Assembly (NCBI GenBank): GCA_014843695.1
Contig: CM026401.1
Coordinates: 23,603,455-23,667,454, forward strand
Length of the DNA: 64,000 nucleotides
Reading direction: 5' to 3'
Source: Archivesica marissinica
Lineage: Eukaryota > Mollusca > Bivalvia > Venerida > Vesicomyidae
Shown: one piece after another, positions 36,591 through 45,472 of the stretch
Layout: each line of letters starts with the position of its first letter
How positions within the stretch are numbered: position 1 is the first letter of the stretch
The notes under the pieces: generated by a model
The model's input: the letters and a program-made list of their open reading frames with translations, nothing else
Databases searched by the model: none
What the model was told of the DNA's origin: nothing
Program-made: the position numbers and the translations under genes

Positions 36591-36740
36591 AGGAAAATGA
36601 TAGACTGTGTTGAGTTATAAATTATTGACGGACCATAGATAAACCCCCTAGACATCGCCAGCGAGTCTACGATAGGATATACCCTGGTTAGAGCATTTAT
36701 ACCGGACACAATATATAAGTAGAAAGAGAGGTTTGCTACA
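36591..36740 (+). repeat. LTR R/U5-like segment related to element 2
   Basis: ACTGTGTTGAGTTAT, AACCCCCTAGAC, CCAGCGAGTCTAC and AGAGAGGTTTGCTACA line up, diverged, with the last 160 bp of the element 2 LTR (44880-45023 and 50411-50554). It is probably the 3' end of an LTR of a related family. Confidence 0.6.
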
Positions 36741-37129
36741 ACGTGTAAATGAATAAATACACATATCTCTGATATGTTATTCTGTTGTTTACAGGTTAGT
36801 CATACCATTTGTATTTCTATATCTAGCATTTAGAAATATAAATAAAATAGAATACGTTTATACGGCCATATAATATGCTCTATAAATCACAGTTGTACAT
36901 GCTATCTGTGAATAAGTGTATGCTATGTACGTGGCACTTGCCGGTATAATATCAACTTACACATACGAATAAATGAATAAATACATATATCTCAGATATG
37001 TTATTATGTTGTTATATGGTTACTTACATTAAAGCAAGATCTGAAGAACTCCCCTTATAAATATAGTGATGAAGAGATAGAGGAAATCCCAGATAGCTCT
37101 ACCGTAGCATAGAAAGCCGGGATCACTTC

Positions 37130-37228
37130 GTCAATGGCGCCCAATGATAGAGATGGCATGGAGAAAGGAGATACAGTACGGTGCAACAAGGAGAACGACT
37201 GAATATAGACATCAGTATGGAAACACGA
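37130..37228 (+). repeat. 99-bp leader segment, also found inside gag
   Basis: This segment and 38536-38634 differ at about two positions by eye. It starts GTCAATGGCGCCCAATGATA. TGGCGCCCAA at 37135-37144 equals the first ten bases of a lysine-tRNA-type primer-binding site, so this may be the element's PBS/leader. Confidence 0.8.
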
Positions 37229-37975
37229 ATGCTAGAGAAGAGACTCAAGGAATTGAAAGGAGAAATATACCAACAACCGAGGAATTGAATGCACGTAATG
37301 AATATGGAGAAATGCTGATGGGATAGACAATTAATCAACGGAGATAATTTAGATTGACATATAGTGAAAGGAATTTAGACAACACAGGATAATATTCGGC
37401 ATGTCGATAATATCAGTAATTCGGAATTGAGATATGTATCAGTCTATCAACATATCAACATATAGCTGATCAATTACCATTTATGCAGGGCACACTGTGG
37501 ATGTAGGAAGTTATTTAACATATAAAAGGATAAAGGGACTATGGAATAGGGCGATATATATGGAGGACAAGTTCTCGGTTATATACTGAGGGTGATCTAC
37601 AAAGTCGCGCTGGGGGTTCATAAACTAGTTTGAAGATAGTATGAATAATAAAACCCAATATTAATTCATCAACTAATTATTTTATTAATACATGTTGCCC
37701 TATGACAAAAATGTCCACGGACGTCGGACAGACGCATTGCGGAAACAATACCTCACAAGCATGAGGTTTGTTACGGTAAGATAACAAATAGCTGACCGTT
37801 GTTCGCTATAGTCAGCTTCATATTTGTTGCAAGTTGTTCGGGTTACATGGGTAAATTACAAATGAAAATGAACATACAATAAAACCCCTCTAACCCGGAT
37901 CGGACAAATAGTTACAATGTCAGCTCTAGAGGGGGTTTCGGATTAGGTTTTTTAAATTTAATATTAATATTTAAT

Positions 37976-38608
37976 GAAAGAGAAAGAGTTAGAGTTAGAG
38001 CTAGAAAGGAGCGGCAGTTAGAATTACTTGACCTCCTGCATAAACAAGGCATAGAGTTAGCAGACACGGATAGGACTATAGGGCATAGAGCAGAAGGTGG
38101 AGAGAGTAGATGTATTAAAGGACCTAAACTACCATATTTTGATCAGGATAAGGATAACATGGATAGCTACTTGTCTAGATTTGAGCGGTATGCTGAGGCA
38201 CAGAAATGGCATAGAGATCAGTGGTCTTTACATATTAGTGCATTGCTTAAGGGTAAAGCGTTAGATGTGTACTGTAGATTACCTAATAATGATGCTAGTA
38301 ATTACGACTCCTTAAAAGCTGCATTGCTTAAGAGGTTTGAATTAACGGAGGATGGATTTAGAAAGAGGTTTAAGCAGAGTAAGCCAGAGGTAGGAGAAAC
38401 CTTTGTTCAGTTTATGAGAAGGTCGAAGAATTATTTAGACCGATGGTTTCAGTTGGGGAAGGTAGATCAGACGTATGAGGCAGTATTAGATTATCTTTTA
38501 AGGGACCAGTTGTTGACTATTTGTAGCCAAGATTTGTCAATGGCGCCCAATGATAGAGTGGGCATGGAGAAAGGAGATACAGTACGGTGCAACAAGGAGA
38601 ACGACTGA
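37976..38608 (+). pseudogene. gag: Ty3/gypsy element 1 gag, N-terminal part
   Basis: The frame is open from about 37976. An R/E-rich start leads to KGPKLPYFDQDKDNMDSYL and FERYAEAQKWHRDQWSLHIS, then LLKGKALDVYCRLP, the capsid-like fold region of Ty3/gypsy Gag. Gag assembles the cytoplasmic particle that packages element RNA. A true initiator Met is not visible before 38159. The reading ends at a TGA inside the 99-bp leader copy (38536-38634), which interrupts the domain just after LLTICSQDL. The same frame resumes at 38651. Confidence 0.75.
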
Positions 38609-38634
38609 ATATAGACATCAGTATGGAAACACGA
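38536..38634 (+). repeat. Second copy of the 99-bp leader segment, inside gag
   Basis: Near-identical to 37130-37228 and in the same orientation. It is 33 codons long but introduces a stop into gag. Confidence 0.85.
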
Positions 38635-38650
38635 GTCTTAATATGTATTC

Positions 38651-39199
38651 TTGAGAGAGAAGAAGATTGAGAATGTTGAGGAAATGTCTGTACAGGCAGA
38701 TTTGTGTGCAGAAGCTAGAGGAGGCTGTGTGCGTGTAGTTCGAGATAGTAGAGATAGAGATAGGACCAGTTTTAGTGAACAGAAGTATGGGACTAAGTAT
38801 AGTGGTAGTCAAAGTAGCATCCACACTTATTGGAAATGTTCATACTGCAGTGGAAATCATAAGTCAGTAGATTGTAGACGGAAGGACAGTAAGGGTCACC
38901 GAGTAGCAGCTATTGAGGATGATAGAAATATGGCAGAGACCGACATGTTGTCAGCCGGGGCGACAACTACATTCTATAAGAATGATAGAGGTAGTAGTTC
39001 CTTTAGAGGATATAGAGGTAATAATAACGGAGGTTATTATAGAGGTAGTTATGCATTTAGAGGTAATCGTGGTGGAAATAGTCCATATGGAAGTATTCAG
39101 AGAAGCCGTAGTATACAGAGAAATAGTAGTAGAGGACGTGGTAGGAGTGAGTCCAAAAGGTCAGATAGTTCTTGTTGTGTGCAAGACGAACCTAGCTAA
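38651..39199 (+). pseudogene. gag: Ty3/gypsy element 1 gag, zinc knuckle and RG-rich tail
   Basis: Same frame as 38159. It starts REKKIENVEEMSVQADLCAE, then a zinc knuckle CSYCSGNHKSVDC (C-x2-C-x3-H-x4-C) for RNA packaging. A Gly/Arg/Asn/Ser-rich segment follows (SFRGYRGNNNGGYYRGSYAF), of the kind that binds RNA. A TAA at 39197-39199 separates it from the protease, which continues in frame. Confidence 0.75.
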
Positions 39200-39208
39200 G
39201 GATCGTTA

Positions 39209-39454
39209 ATGGAGTTAGCTAAATGTCCTACAGCATTAGGTAGTGTTAATGACCAGGCAGTTACGGCAATGAGAGATACGGGAGCAACTGGTGTTGTAGT
39301 TAAAAAAGACTTAGTGTTACCTAAGCAATACACAGGTAGACAGAGATGTTGCAAATATATTGATGGGACAAAACGGTGTTTTCCTGTAGCGATCATAAAG
39401 GTGGATTGTCCGTATTTTTTCGGAAGCATTGTGCATGGATACGCCACTGTATGA
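39209..39454 (+). pseudogene. Ty3/gypsy element 1 aspartic protease
   Basis: DTGATGVVV holds the D-T/S-G active-site triad of retropepsins, which cleave the polyprotein. It is in frame with gag but cut off by the stop at 39197. It then leaves frame near 39430, where PLYELVIGNVKGA, the normal C-terminal end of such proteases, continues in the +1 frame. Confidence 0.65.
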
Positions 39455-40637
39455 GTTAGTGATCGGTAACGTCAAAGGAGCTCAGAGTAGTGACATAGAT
39501 GTATTAGCGGTAGAGACCAGGGGTCAACATAAGGCGGTAGCAAAGCCTTATAAGAAATTGATTGTACCAGATAAGGTTCTAGATATATCCAAGGAAGAGT
39601 TTCTAGTGTTACAGAGAGAGGATAAGACGTTAGAGGTTCTAAAAGGGAAAGCAGAGAGTAGAACCATTAGCAAACATAAAGGTGGTGGTATAGTAGGATT
39701 TATGTCGAAGAATAGATTACTCTACAGAGAATTTGAGTTTAAGGATGGTAAAAAGGTGTACCAACTAGTTGTACCAGTGAAATGTAGAGAGTCGGTACTT
39801 AAAGTGGGTCATGAAGCTTTAATGGCAGGGCATCTGGGTATTAGAAAGACTATCGATAGGGTGATATCGGAGTTTTATTGGCCGGGAATCATCTCGCATG
39901 TATCGAGATATTGTCATTCATGTGACATCTGTCAACGAACCATACCCTTAGGGAAAGTAACGAAGGTGCCGTTAGGTCATATGCCATTAATTGAAACACC
40001 ATTTAAGAGGGTAGCAGTGAATACTGTAGGACCCATATAACCTATGACAGACAAGAACAATAGGTATATTCTAGTGGTGGTAGATTATGTCACTAGGTAT
40101 CCTGAGGCAATCGCATTGCCTAGCATTGAGACAGAAAGAGTAGCAGAGGCGTTAGTGGACATGTTTAGTAGATTAGGGGTCCCTGAAGAAATAGTAACAG
40201 ACTGTGGAGTGCAGTTTACATCAAGGTTGATGAATGAAGTTAGTAGGTTGTTGTCAATGAGACAAATAACCACTAGCCTATATCATCCGATATGTAACGG
40301 TCTCGTACAGAAGTTTAATGGCACGATGAAGCGAATGTTAAGGAGAATGTGTAGCGAGAGACCGAAAGATTGGGACAAATATCTAAACGCAGTGTTGTTC
40401 GCTTATAGAGAAGATCCACAGGAGAGTATGGGGTTTTCTCCCTTTGAAATGTTGTATGGAAGACGAATCAGAGGACCGATGAGCATTTTAAGAGAGTTAT
40501 GGTCTGGTGAGGTTAGAGATGAAGAGATAAAGAATACGTACCAGTATGTGGTGGACTTGAGAGAGAGATTGGAGGATACGTGTAAGGTAGCACAGGAGGA
40601 GTTGAGTAAGGCTAAGTTTCGACAAAGGAAGTATTAA
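39429..40637 (+). pseudogene. Ty3/gypsy element 1 integrase (HHCC and core)
   Basis: The zinc domain is HEALMAGHLGIRKTIDRVIS then CHSCDICQR (H-H-C-C complete). The core has the first Asp in VVVDYVTRYPEA and the second in VTDCGVQFTS. At the position 35 residues after the second Asp, where Glu is required, it reads NGLVQKFNGT, so Gln replaces the catalytic Glu. There is one TAA within the domain (40038-40040) and another after QRKY (40635-40637), all in one frame. Both the substitution and the stops should abolish integration. Confidence 0.85.
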
Positions 40638-40679
40638 AATAGAAAAGCTAAAGTACATAGATTCAAGGAAGGTAGCAAG

Positions 40680-40868
40680 GTGTTGGTGTTACTTCCTGTA
40701 GACCACAACACACTTTTGTTGAGATGGAAAGGTCCATTTGTAGCTACGGAGGTAAAGAATGAGTTAGACTATGGTGTAGACATAGATGGGAAGGTCAAAA
40801 CCTTCCATGCGAACATGTTAAAAGAATATTTGGACAGAGTAGAGGTACCCAGTAGGGAAAAGAGGTAG
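40680..40868 (+). pseudogene. Ty3/gypsy element 1 integrase C-terminal GPY/F module
   Basis: VLVLLPVDHNTLLLRWKGPF and KVKTFHANMLKEY are the GPY/F module that follows the integrase core in Ty3/gypsy and retroviruses. Same frame as the core. After it, a linker (EEDEVVENIDDLNQESIEIQ) continues in a different frame to about 41043. Confidence 0.7.
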
Positions 40869-41073
40869 TTTGTGTAACTAGTGTTATGGAGGAAGATGAG
40901 GTAGTGGAGAATATAGATGACCTGAATCAGGAGTCCATAGAAATTCAGTTGGAATGTCCATTAGGGTTAGGACAGGAGTCTGTCAAGGATGTTGACATTT
41001 GTAACTCTCTTTCAGCAACTCAGAGAGAAGAGGTACATGGACTTTAAGAGAGTTCTCATCCACATTAAGTGAC

Positions 41074-42390
41074 ATGCCGGGTACAACTCATTTAATTGAG
41101 CATGATATTCAGTTAAACACTGGAGAGCCACTTAGGATTAAAGAGTACCCAGTTCCTTATCATTCTAGGGAGGTTGTTAATGAGGAGGTACAGAACATGT
41201 TGGATATGGGCGTTATTGAAGAATCTAACGCACCATTTTCCTCTCCTATAGTCATGATTAGGAAGAAGGATGGGAGCATGCGATTTTGCATTGACTTCCG
41301 GCAATTGAATAAGGTCACGGTGTTTGATGCCGAACCAATGCCAAATATAGAGGAGATATTTTCCAAATTGGCCAAATATAAGTACTTCTCAAAAATCGAT
41401 TTATCTAAGGGGTACTGGCAAGTTCCGCTTACCGAGAACGCCAAGAATATGACGTCATTTCAAACGTCAGAGGGTTTATTCCGATTTAGAAAAATGCCGT
41501 TTGGGTTAGTCACTGCACCAGCTACATTTTGTAGACTAGTTCGCAAGGTATTGAAAGGATTAGATTGTGCCGACAGTTTTGTCGATGACATCCTGATCTT
41601 TTCAATAGATTGGGAAACGCATCTGATAGCGTTACGACAAGTTTTAGATAGACTAAGAGGTGCTAGATTGACGGCTAACCCTGCTAAATGTTCGATAGGG
41701 TATCAGAACATCGAGTGCTTGAGCCATGTGATTGGGGAGTCCCAGACTTTGAGGCCTGTGCAATCTAAGATTGAGGCAATTCAAAAAGCTGACCGGCCTA
41801 CCACTAAGAAAAGGGTGATGTCATTTTTAGGTGTGGTGGGATTTAATAGGAGATTTATCCCCACCTTTTCTGCGGTTGCGGCCCCTCTTAGTGATCTGAC
41901 TAAGAAGGTGATGCCAAACCGGGTCATCTGGGAAGAAAGTCAGGAAAGGGCTTTCAACACTTTGAAAGAGAGACTAGTGTGTCCGCCCATTTTAAAACTT
42001 CCCGAATTAGACGTCCCATTTATTCTGAGGACCGATGCGTCCGAATTAGGATTGGGGGCAATCTTGTTGCAAGACCAGGAGGGGCAAACTATGCCAATTG
42101 CTTACGCCAGTAGAAAGTTGCTGGCCAGGGAAAAGAATTATTCAGTTATTGAAAAGGAATGTTTGGCCGTTGTATGGGGTGTTGCAAAATTCCATAGGTA
42201 TCTGTTTGGCAAGGAATTTATGCTGGAAACGGATCATCAGCCGTTGCTCTACACGAATAAGTCCAAACTAACCAACTCTAGGGTTATGAGATGGGCCTTA
42301 CAACTTCAACCATATATATTTAGAATAAAGGCCATACAAGGAAAGGACAATGCAGGCGCAGACTATTTAAGTAGGGTAGGACATAAGTAG
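41074..42390 (+). CDS. Ty3/gypsy element 1 reverse transcriptase-RNase H
   Basis: An open 438-codon frame copies element RNA into DNA. The homologous reading starts slightly upstream (EFSSTLSD from 41050), so 41074 is only the first Met. RT metal ligands: D109 in KIDLSKGYWQ and the FVDD box (D171, D172; Y is more usual than F). RNase H: D321 (RTDASELGLGA), E360 (YSVIEKECLAVVW), D387 (LETDHQPL) and D430 (GADYLSR) are all present. It is the only uninterrupted part of element 1. As all upstream frames are broken, it could not be made as part of a normal polyprotein. Confidence 0.9.
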   Translation: MPGTTHLIEHDIQLNTGEPLRIKEYPVPYHSREVVNEEVQNMLDMGVIEESNAPFSSPIVMIRKKDGSMRFCIDFRQLNKVTVFDAEPMPNIEEIFSKLAKYKYFSKIDLSKGYWQVPLTENAKNMTSFQTSEGLFRFRKMPFGLVTAPATFCRLVRKVLKGLDCADSFVDDILIFSIDWETHLIALRQVLDRLRGARLTANPAKCSIGYQNIECLSHVIGESQTLRPVQSKIEAIQKADRPTTKKRVMSFLGVVGFNRRFIPTFSAVAAPLSDLTKKVMPNRVIWEESQERAFNTLKERLVCPPILKLPELDVPFILRTDASELGLGAILLQDQEGQTMPIAYASRKLLAREKNYSVIEKECLAVVWGVAKFHRYLFGKEFMLETDHQPLLYTNKSKLTNSRVMRWALQLQPYIFRIKAIQGKDNAGADYLSRVGHK

Positions 42391-42554
42391 TGAGTATGTA
42401 TATAGAAGTGCTATGGAGACGGTATAGTGTAGTATATTCGTATCTTGTAAACGGTACGGTAGAGATTTAATTCTCTAAGATAGGTGGTAAATAGCCTCGC
42501 TATGAGAGGAAGGTATTCTTTCATTGTGTAATGTTAAATAAAAGTAAACACTTT

Positions 42555-42570
42555 TACCCCGGGAAGGAAC
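42555..42570 (+). promoter_or_regulatory. Candidate polypurine tract of element 1
   Basis: CCCCGGGAAGGAAC lies just before TGTAACA (42574), a plausible LTR start. Element 2 has a similar CCCCGGGTAGGGAGGA at the matching position, which supports the call. Confidence 0.45.
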
Positions 42571-42573
42571 GTA

Positions 42574-42792
42574 TGTAACAAAATGAAAGTGACCATTTTA
42601 ACTAATGTGTAGTTTGGGCCTCTTTATCAATGGATTTCAGAGCATTTTGCCGTACCATTGAAACATTTATTCAGTGATTTTATCATAAATTGGGATGAAT
42701 GTATCTATACTAGATAAAGGACAGTGGTGTATTATTATATCTCACTTATAAGGGAAATTCCCGTTTATTTGATATAAATCCAACTAGTATTA
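42574..42792 (+). repeat. Candidate 3' LTR start of element 1, cut by gap
   Basis: It begins TGTAACAAAATG directly after the purine tract. No second copy is found upstream, so this rests on position only. Confidence 0.35.
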
Positions 42793-43792
42793 NNNNNNNN
42801 NNNNNNNNNNNNNNNNNNNNNNNNNNNNNNNNNNNNNNNNNNNNNNNNNNNNNNNNNNNNNNNNNNNNNNNNNNNNNNNNNNNNNNNNNNNNNNNNNNNN
42901 NNNNNNNNNNNNNNNNNNNNNNNNNNNNNNNNNNNNNNNNNNNNNNNNNNNNNNNNNNNNNNNNNNNNNNNNNNNNNNNNNNNNNNNNNNNNNNNNNNNN
43001 NNNNNNNNNNNNNNNNNNNNNNNNNNNNNNNNNNNNNNNNNNNNNNNNNNNNNNNNNNNNNNNNNNNNNNNNNNNNNNNNNNNNNNNNNNNNNNNNNNNN
43101 NNNNNNNNNNNNNNNNNNNNNNNNNNNNNNNNNNNNNNNNNNNNNNNNNNNNNNNNNNNNNNNNNNNNNNNNNNNNNNNNNNNNNNNNNNNNNNNNNNNN
43201 NNNNNNNNNNNNNNNNNNNNNNNNNNNNNNNNNNNNNNNNNNNNNNNNNNNNNNNNNNNNNNNNNNNNNNNNNNNNNNNNNNNNNNNNNNNNNNNNNNNN
43301 NNNNNNNNNNNNNNNNNNNNNNNNNNNNNNNNNNNNNNNNNNNNNNNNNNNNNNNNNNNNNNNNNNNNNNNNNNNNNNNNNNNNNNNNNNNNNNNNNNNN
43401 NNNNNNNNNNNNNNNNNNNNNNNNNNNNNNNNNNNNNNNNNNNNNNNNNNNNNNNNNNNNNNNNNNNNNNNNNNNNNNNNNNNNNNNNNNNNNNNNNNNN
43501 NNNNNNNNNNNNNNNNNNNNNNNNNNNNNNNNNNNNNNNNNNNNNNNNNNNNNNNNNNNNNNNNNNNNNNNNNNNNNNNNNNNNNNNNNNNNNNNNNNNN
43601 NNNNNNNNNNNNNNNNNNNNNNNNNNNNNNNNNNNNNNNNNNNNNNNNNNNNNNNNNNNNNNNNNNNNNNNNNNNNNNNNNNNNNNNNNNNNNNNNNNNN
43701 NNNNNNNNNNNNNNNNNNNNNNNNNNNNNNNNNNNNNNNNNNNNNNNNNNNNNNNNNNNNNNNNNNNNNNNNNNNNNNNNNNNNNNNNNNNN
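42793..43792. other. Assembly gap (1000 N)
   Basis: Exactly 1000 Ns. Its right edge is a pure tetranucleotide repeat, the likely cause of the break. Confidence 1.
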
Positions 43793-43800
43793 GACAGACA

Positions 43801-43831
<31 letters not shown>

Positions 43832-43861
43832 CGGCCGACCGACCGACCGACCGACCGACCG
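43793..43861. repeat. Compound tetranucleotide microsatellite
   Basis: GACA repeats pass into GGCA repeats, then GGCC and GACC/GACCG repeats. It presumably continues into the gap. Confidence 0.95.
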
Positions 43862-44232
43862 TTTTATTGTCGTAAACCATACACAGTTTCTTGACACATA
43901 TATTCAGTATAACGCATGATGTGATGATCAATACACATAGCTTGATATTCAAAAACATATCACAGCAGAGTTTCACAGATAAGTCGATTTATTGTATCTT
44001 GTTCAAACGGTGAAGTTTACGAGGTAATTAAATTAACTGGCTGCATAATGTTGATAAACAGTTTGTTCAGAGTTAGTGGCCGCGGTGTATAAATAAAATT
44101 CCAAATTTGAACGATCAAAGATCGGCCACATCCATTTCAGAGGGGTGGAAGCTTTCGTATAACATGCGGCATTTATTATAATAATAACATTATTATAATA
44201 AAATATAAACATCGCAAAATCAATGAACAGGA
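43862..44232. other. Gene-free stretch
   Basis: AT-rich, nothing recognised. Confidence 0.4.
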
Positions 44233-44319
44233 TACGTGGCCGAACGGTAACGACCGAGGAATACAGATAAAATATCTAGTGATATAGTTTGTAGTTGCGA
44301 GTTCAAATCTCACTGGGTG
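44233..44319 (+). mobile_element. tRNA-like SINE head fragment
   Basis: TGGCCGAACGGTAACG (A-box region) and GCGAGTTCAAATCTCACTGG (B-box and T-arm) are spaced as in a class II tRNA. The acceptor ends do not pair well, so a SINE head or tRNA pseudogene is more likely than a working tRNA. Confidence 0.5.
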
Positions 44320-44595
44320 TATTATTACTATTATGGTCGTAATAGTGCATTGTTAAACAATAGCTTACCTGTTAAAGCAGCAAATAAATCCGAGTCCCGA
44401 AGTAGAAATAGTGTAAAGTCACAGAATATAAACTCAAAAAACAGCTCAAGTTTTGTTTCAGGTAGCGACAAGATTCACATGCGACCCGCTTCGCGGAGCG
44501 CGACATCTATAAATAGGAGTCAGGTAAACCGGAGTAACAGCCAGCACGTGACAAGCAATACAGGTATAGATCACACAGAGAGAAGAACTGCTGAT
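44320..44595 (+). other. Ser/Arg/Asn-rich open segment ending at an LTR
   Basis: An open frame encodes a hydrophilic, disordered-looking peptide (SRSRNSVKSQNINSKNSSSF; RPASRSATSINRSQVNRSNS). It stops a few codons after the left border of the element 2 LTR block at 44596. It might be an exon interrupted by the insertion, or chance. No domain is recognised. Confidence 0.2.
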
Positions 44596-45023
44596 TGTTC
44601 AGCCACAGAAGAAACATAGAGTTTCGGCGAACCATATAGAAGTTGATTAAAAGTTAATCTAATCAGAAACAGTGATTAGATTATAGGGATATTGAGTAAT
44701 GACGGATTAGAAAGATTGGATGTTAAATATACTGTGTAAGCGCATATTCGGCTCACACAAATGGATTGTTAAATAAGCTTTTAATGATACGATGTATATA
44801 TATATATAGATCACTGATTATATATATATTGATATTTCTGATGCCAATATAAACAAGATATTATATAGAAGAAATGTAATACTGTGTTGAGTTATCATTA
44901 ATACATATAATAACGAAGAAACCCCCTAGACAACTCCAGCGAGTCTACAATATGATAGACCCTGGTAAGAGCCGTAGCAACCGAGACATATTATTACGAG
45001 AAGAAAAAGGAGAGTTTGCGACA
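44596..45023 (+). repeat. 5' LTR (or LTR 3' half) of Ty3/gypsy element 2
   Basis: Begins TGTTCAGCCA and ends GAGAGTTTGCGACA, giving TG...CA termini. It matches 50129-50554 with about eight substitutions and one small indel by eye (about 97-98%). A possible TATA-rich promoter lies at 44797-44830. If the full LTR starts at 49583 in the 3' copy, this 5' copy lacks its first half. Confidence 0.8.
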
Positions 45024-45025
45024 AT

Positions 45026-45044
45026 TGGGACGCTCGTCCGGGAT
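45026..45044 (+). promoter_or_regulatory. Primer-binding site, tRNA-Pro-like
   Basis: TGGGACGCTCGTCCGGGAT begins two bases after the LTR end. It is close to the tRNA-Pro 3'-end complement used by murine leukaemia virus and many Ty3/gypsy elements, differing around bases 4-6. Position and sequence together make this the minus-strand priming site. Confidence 0.75.
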
Positions 45045-45472
45045 TGGAAATAAAGAAGAGGTGACATATCGTGACATATTGTGAAGGACACTAGGATTTA
45101 TATATGGAATATTGTGAAGGACACTAGGATTTATACATGAAGAATACAAGCGACTATTAATTAACGTGGGAAAACAGAAGTGCATGCGAGACAGTGTTAG
45201 AATTTGGAAATAAGTGAAAGACGTCAACGAATTATTAAATTAATGAAATGGATTAAATTATTGGAAATGTGCAAACTTTGAATATGTGATAAATTATATA
45301 TTGGATTAACGGACGAGACCGACTTCGGTAAGTACCAGTTTTCTTTTCATAGAGGCTTAATATTATCATTAAAATTATATTAGTGATTTACTTCCTTTTA
45401 TTGAACTCAATTCTATAATACATTTGGAGATACATTCTGGGGAGTAAAAATTTTGGGAAATAAAAAAATAAA
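45045..45472 (+). other. Untranslated leader of element 2
   Basis: No frame is open. It contains the direct repeat GTGAAGGACACTAGGATTTA (about 45082 and 45115). Confidence 0.6.

Larger units (their letters stand above)
36591..42792 (+). mobile_element. Ty3/gypsy element 1, Gmr1-like order, inactive
   Basis: The domains lie in the order gag, protease, integrase (HHCC, core, GPY/F), reverse transcriptase, RNase H. Integrase before RT is the copia-like order known in Gmr1-type Ty3/gypsy elements. At least four in-frame stops and three frame changes break it, plus a 99-bp internal duplication and loss of the integrase glutamate. Left limits are uncertain. The right LTR begins about 42574 and runs into the N gap, so its end is not visible. 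Confidence 0.85.

Noticed and set aside
37873..37950. Short TIR pair (AAAACCCCTCTAACCCGG and GAGGGGGTTTCGGATTAG) just before gag
   Set aside because: The match is too short and uneven to define an element, though a small pogo-like MITE cannot be excluded.
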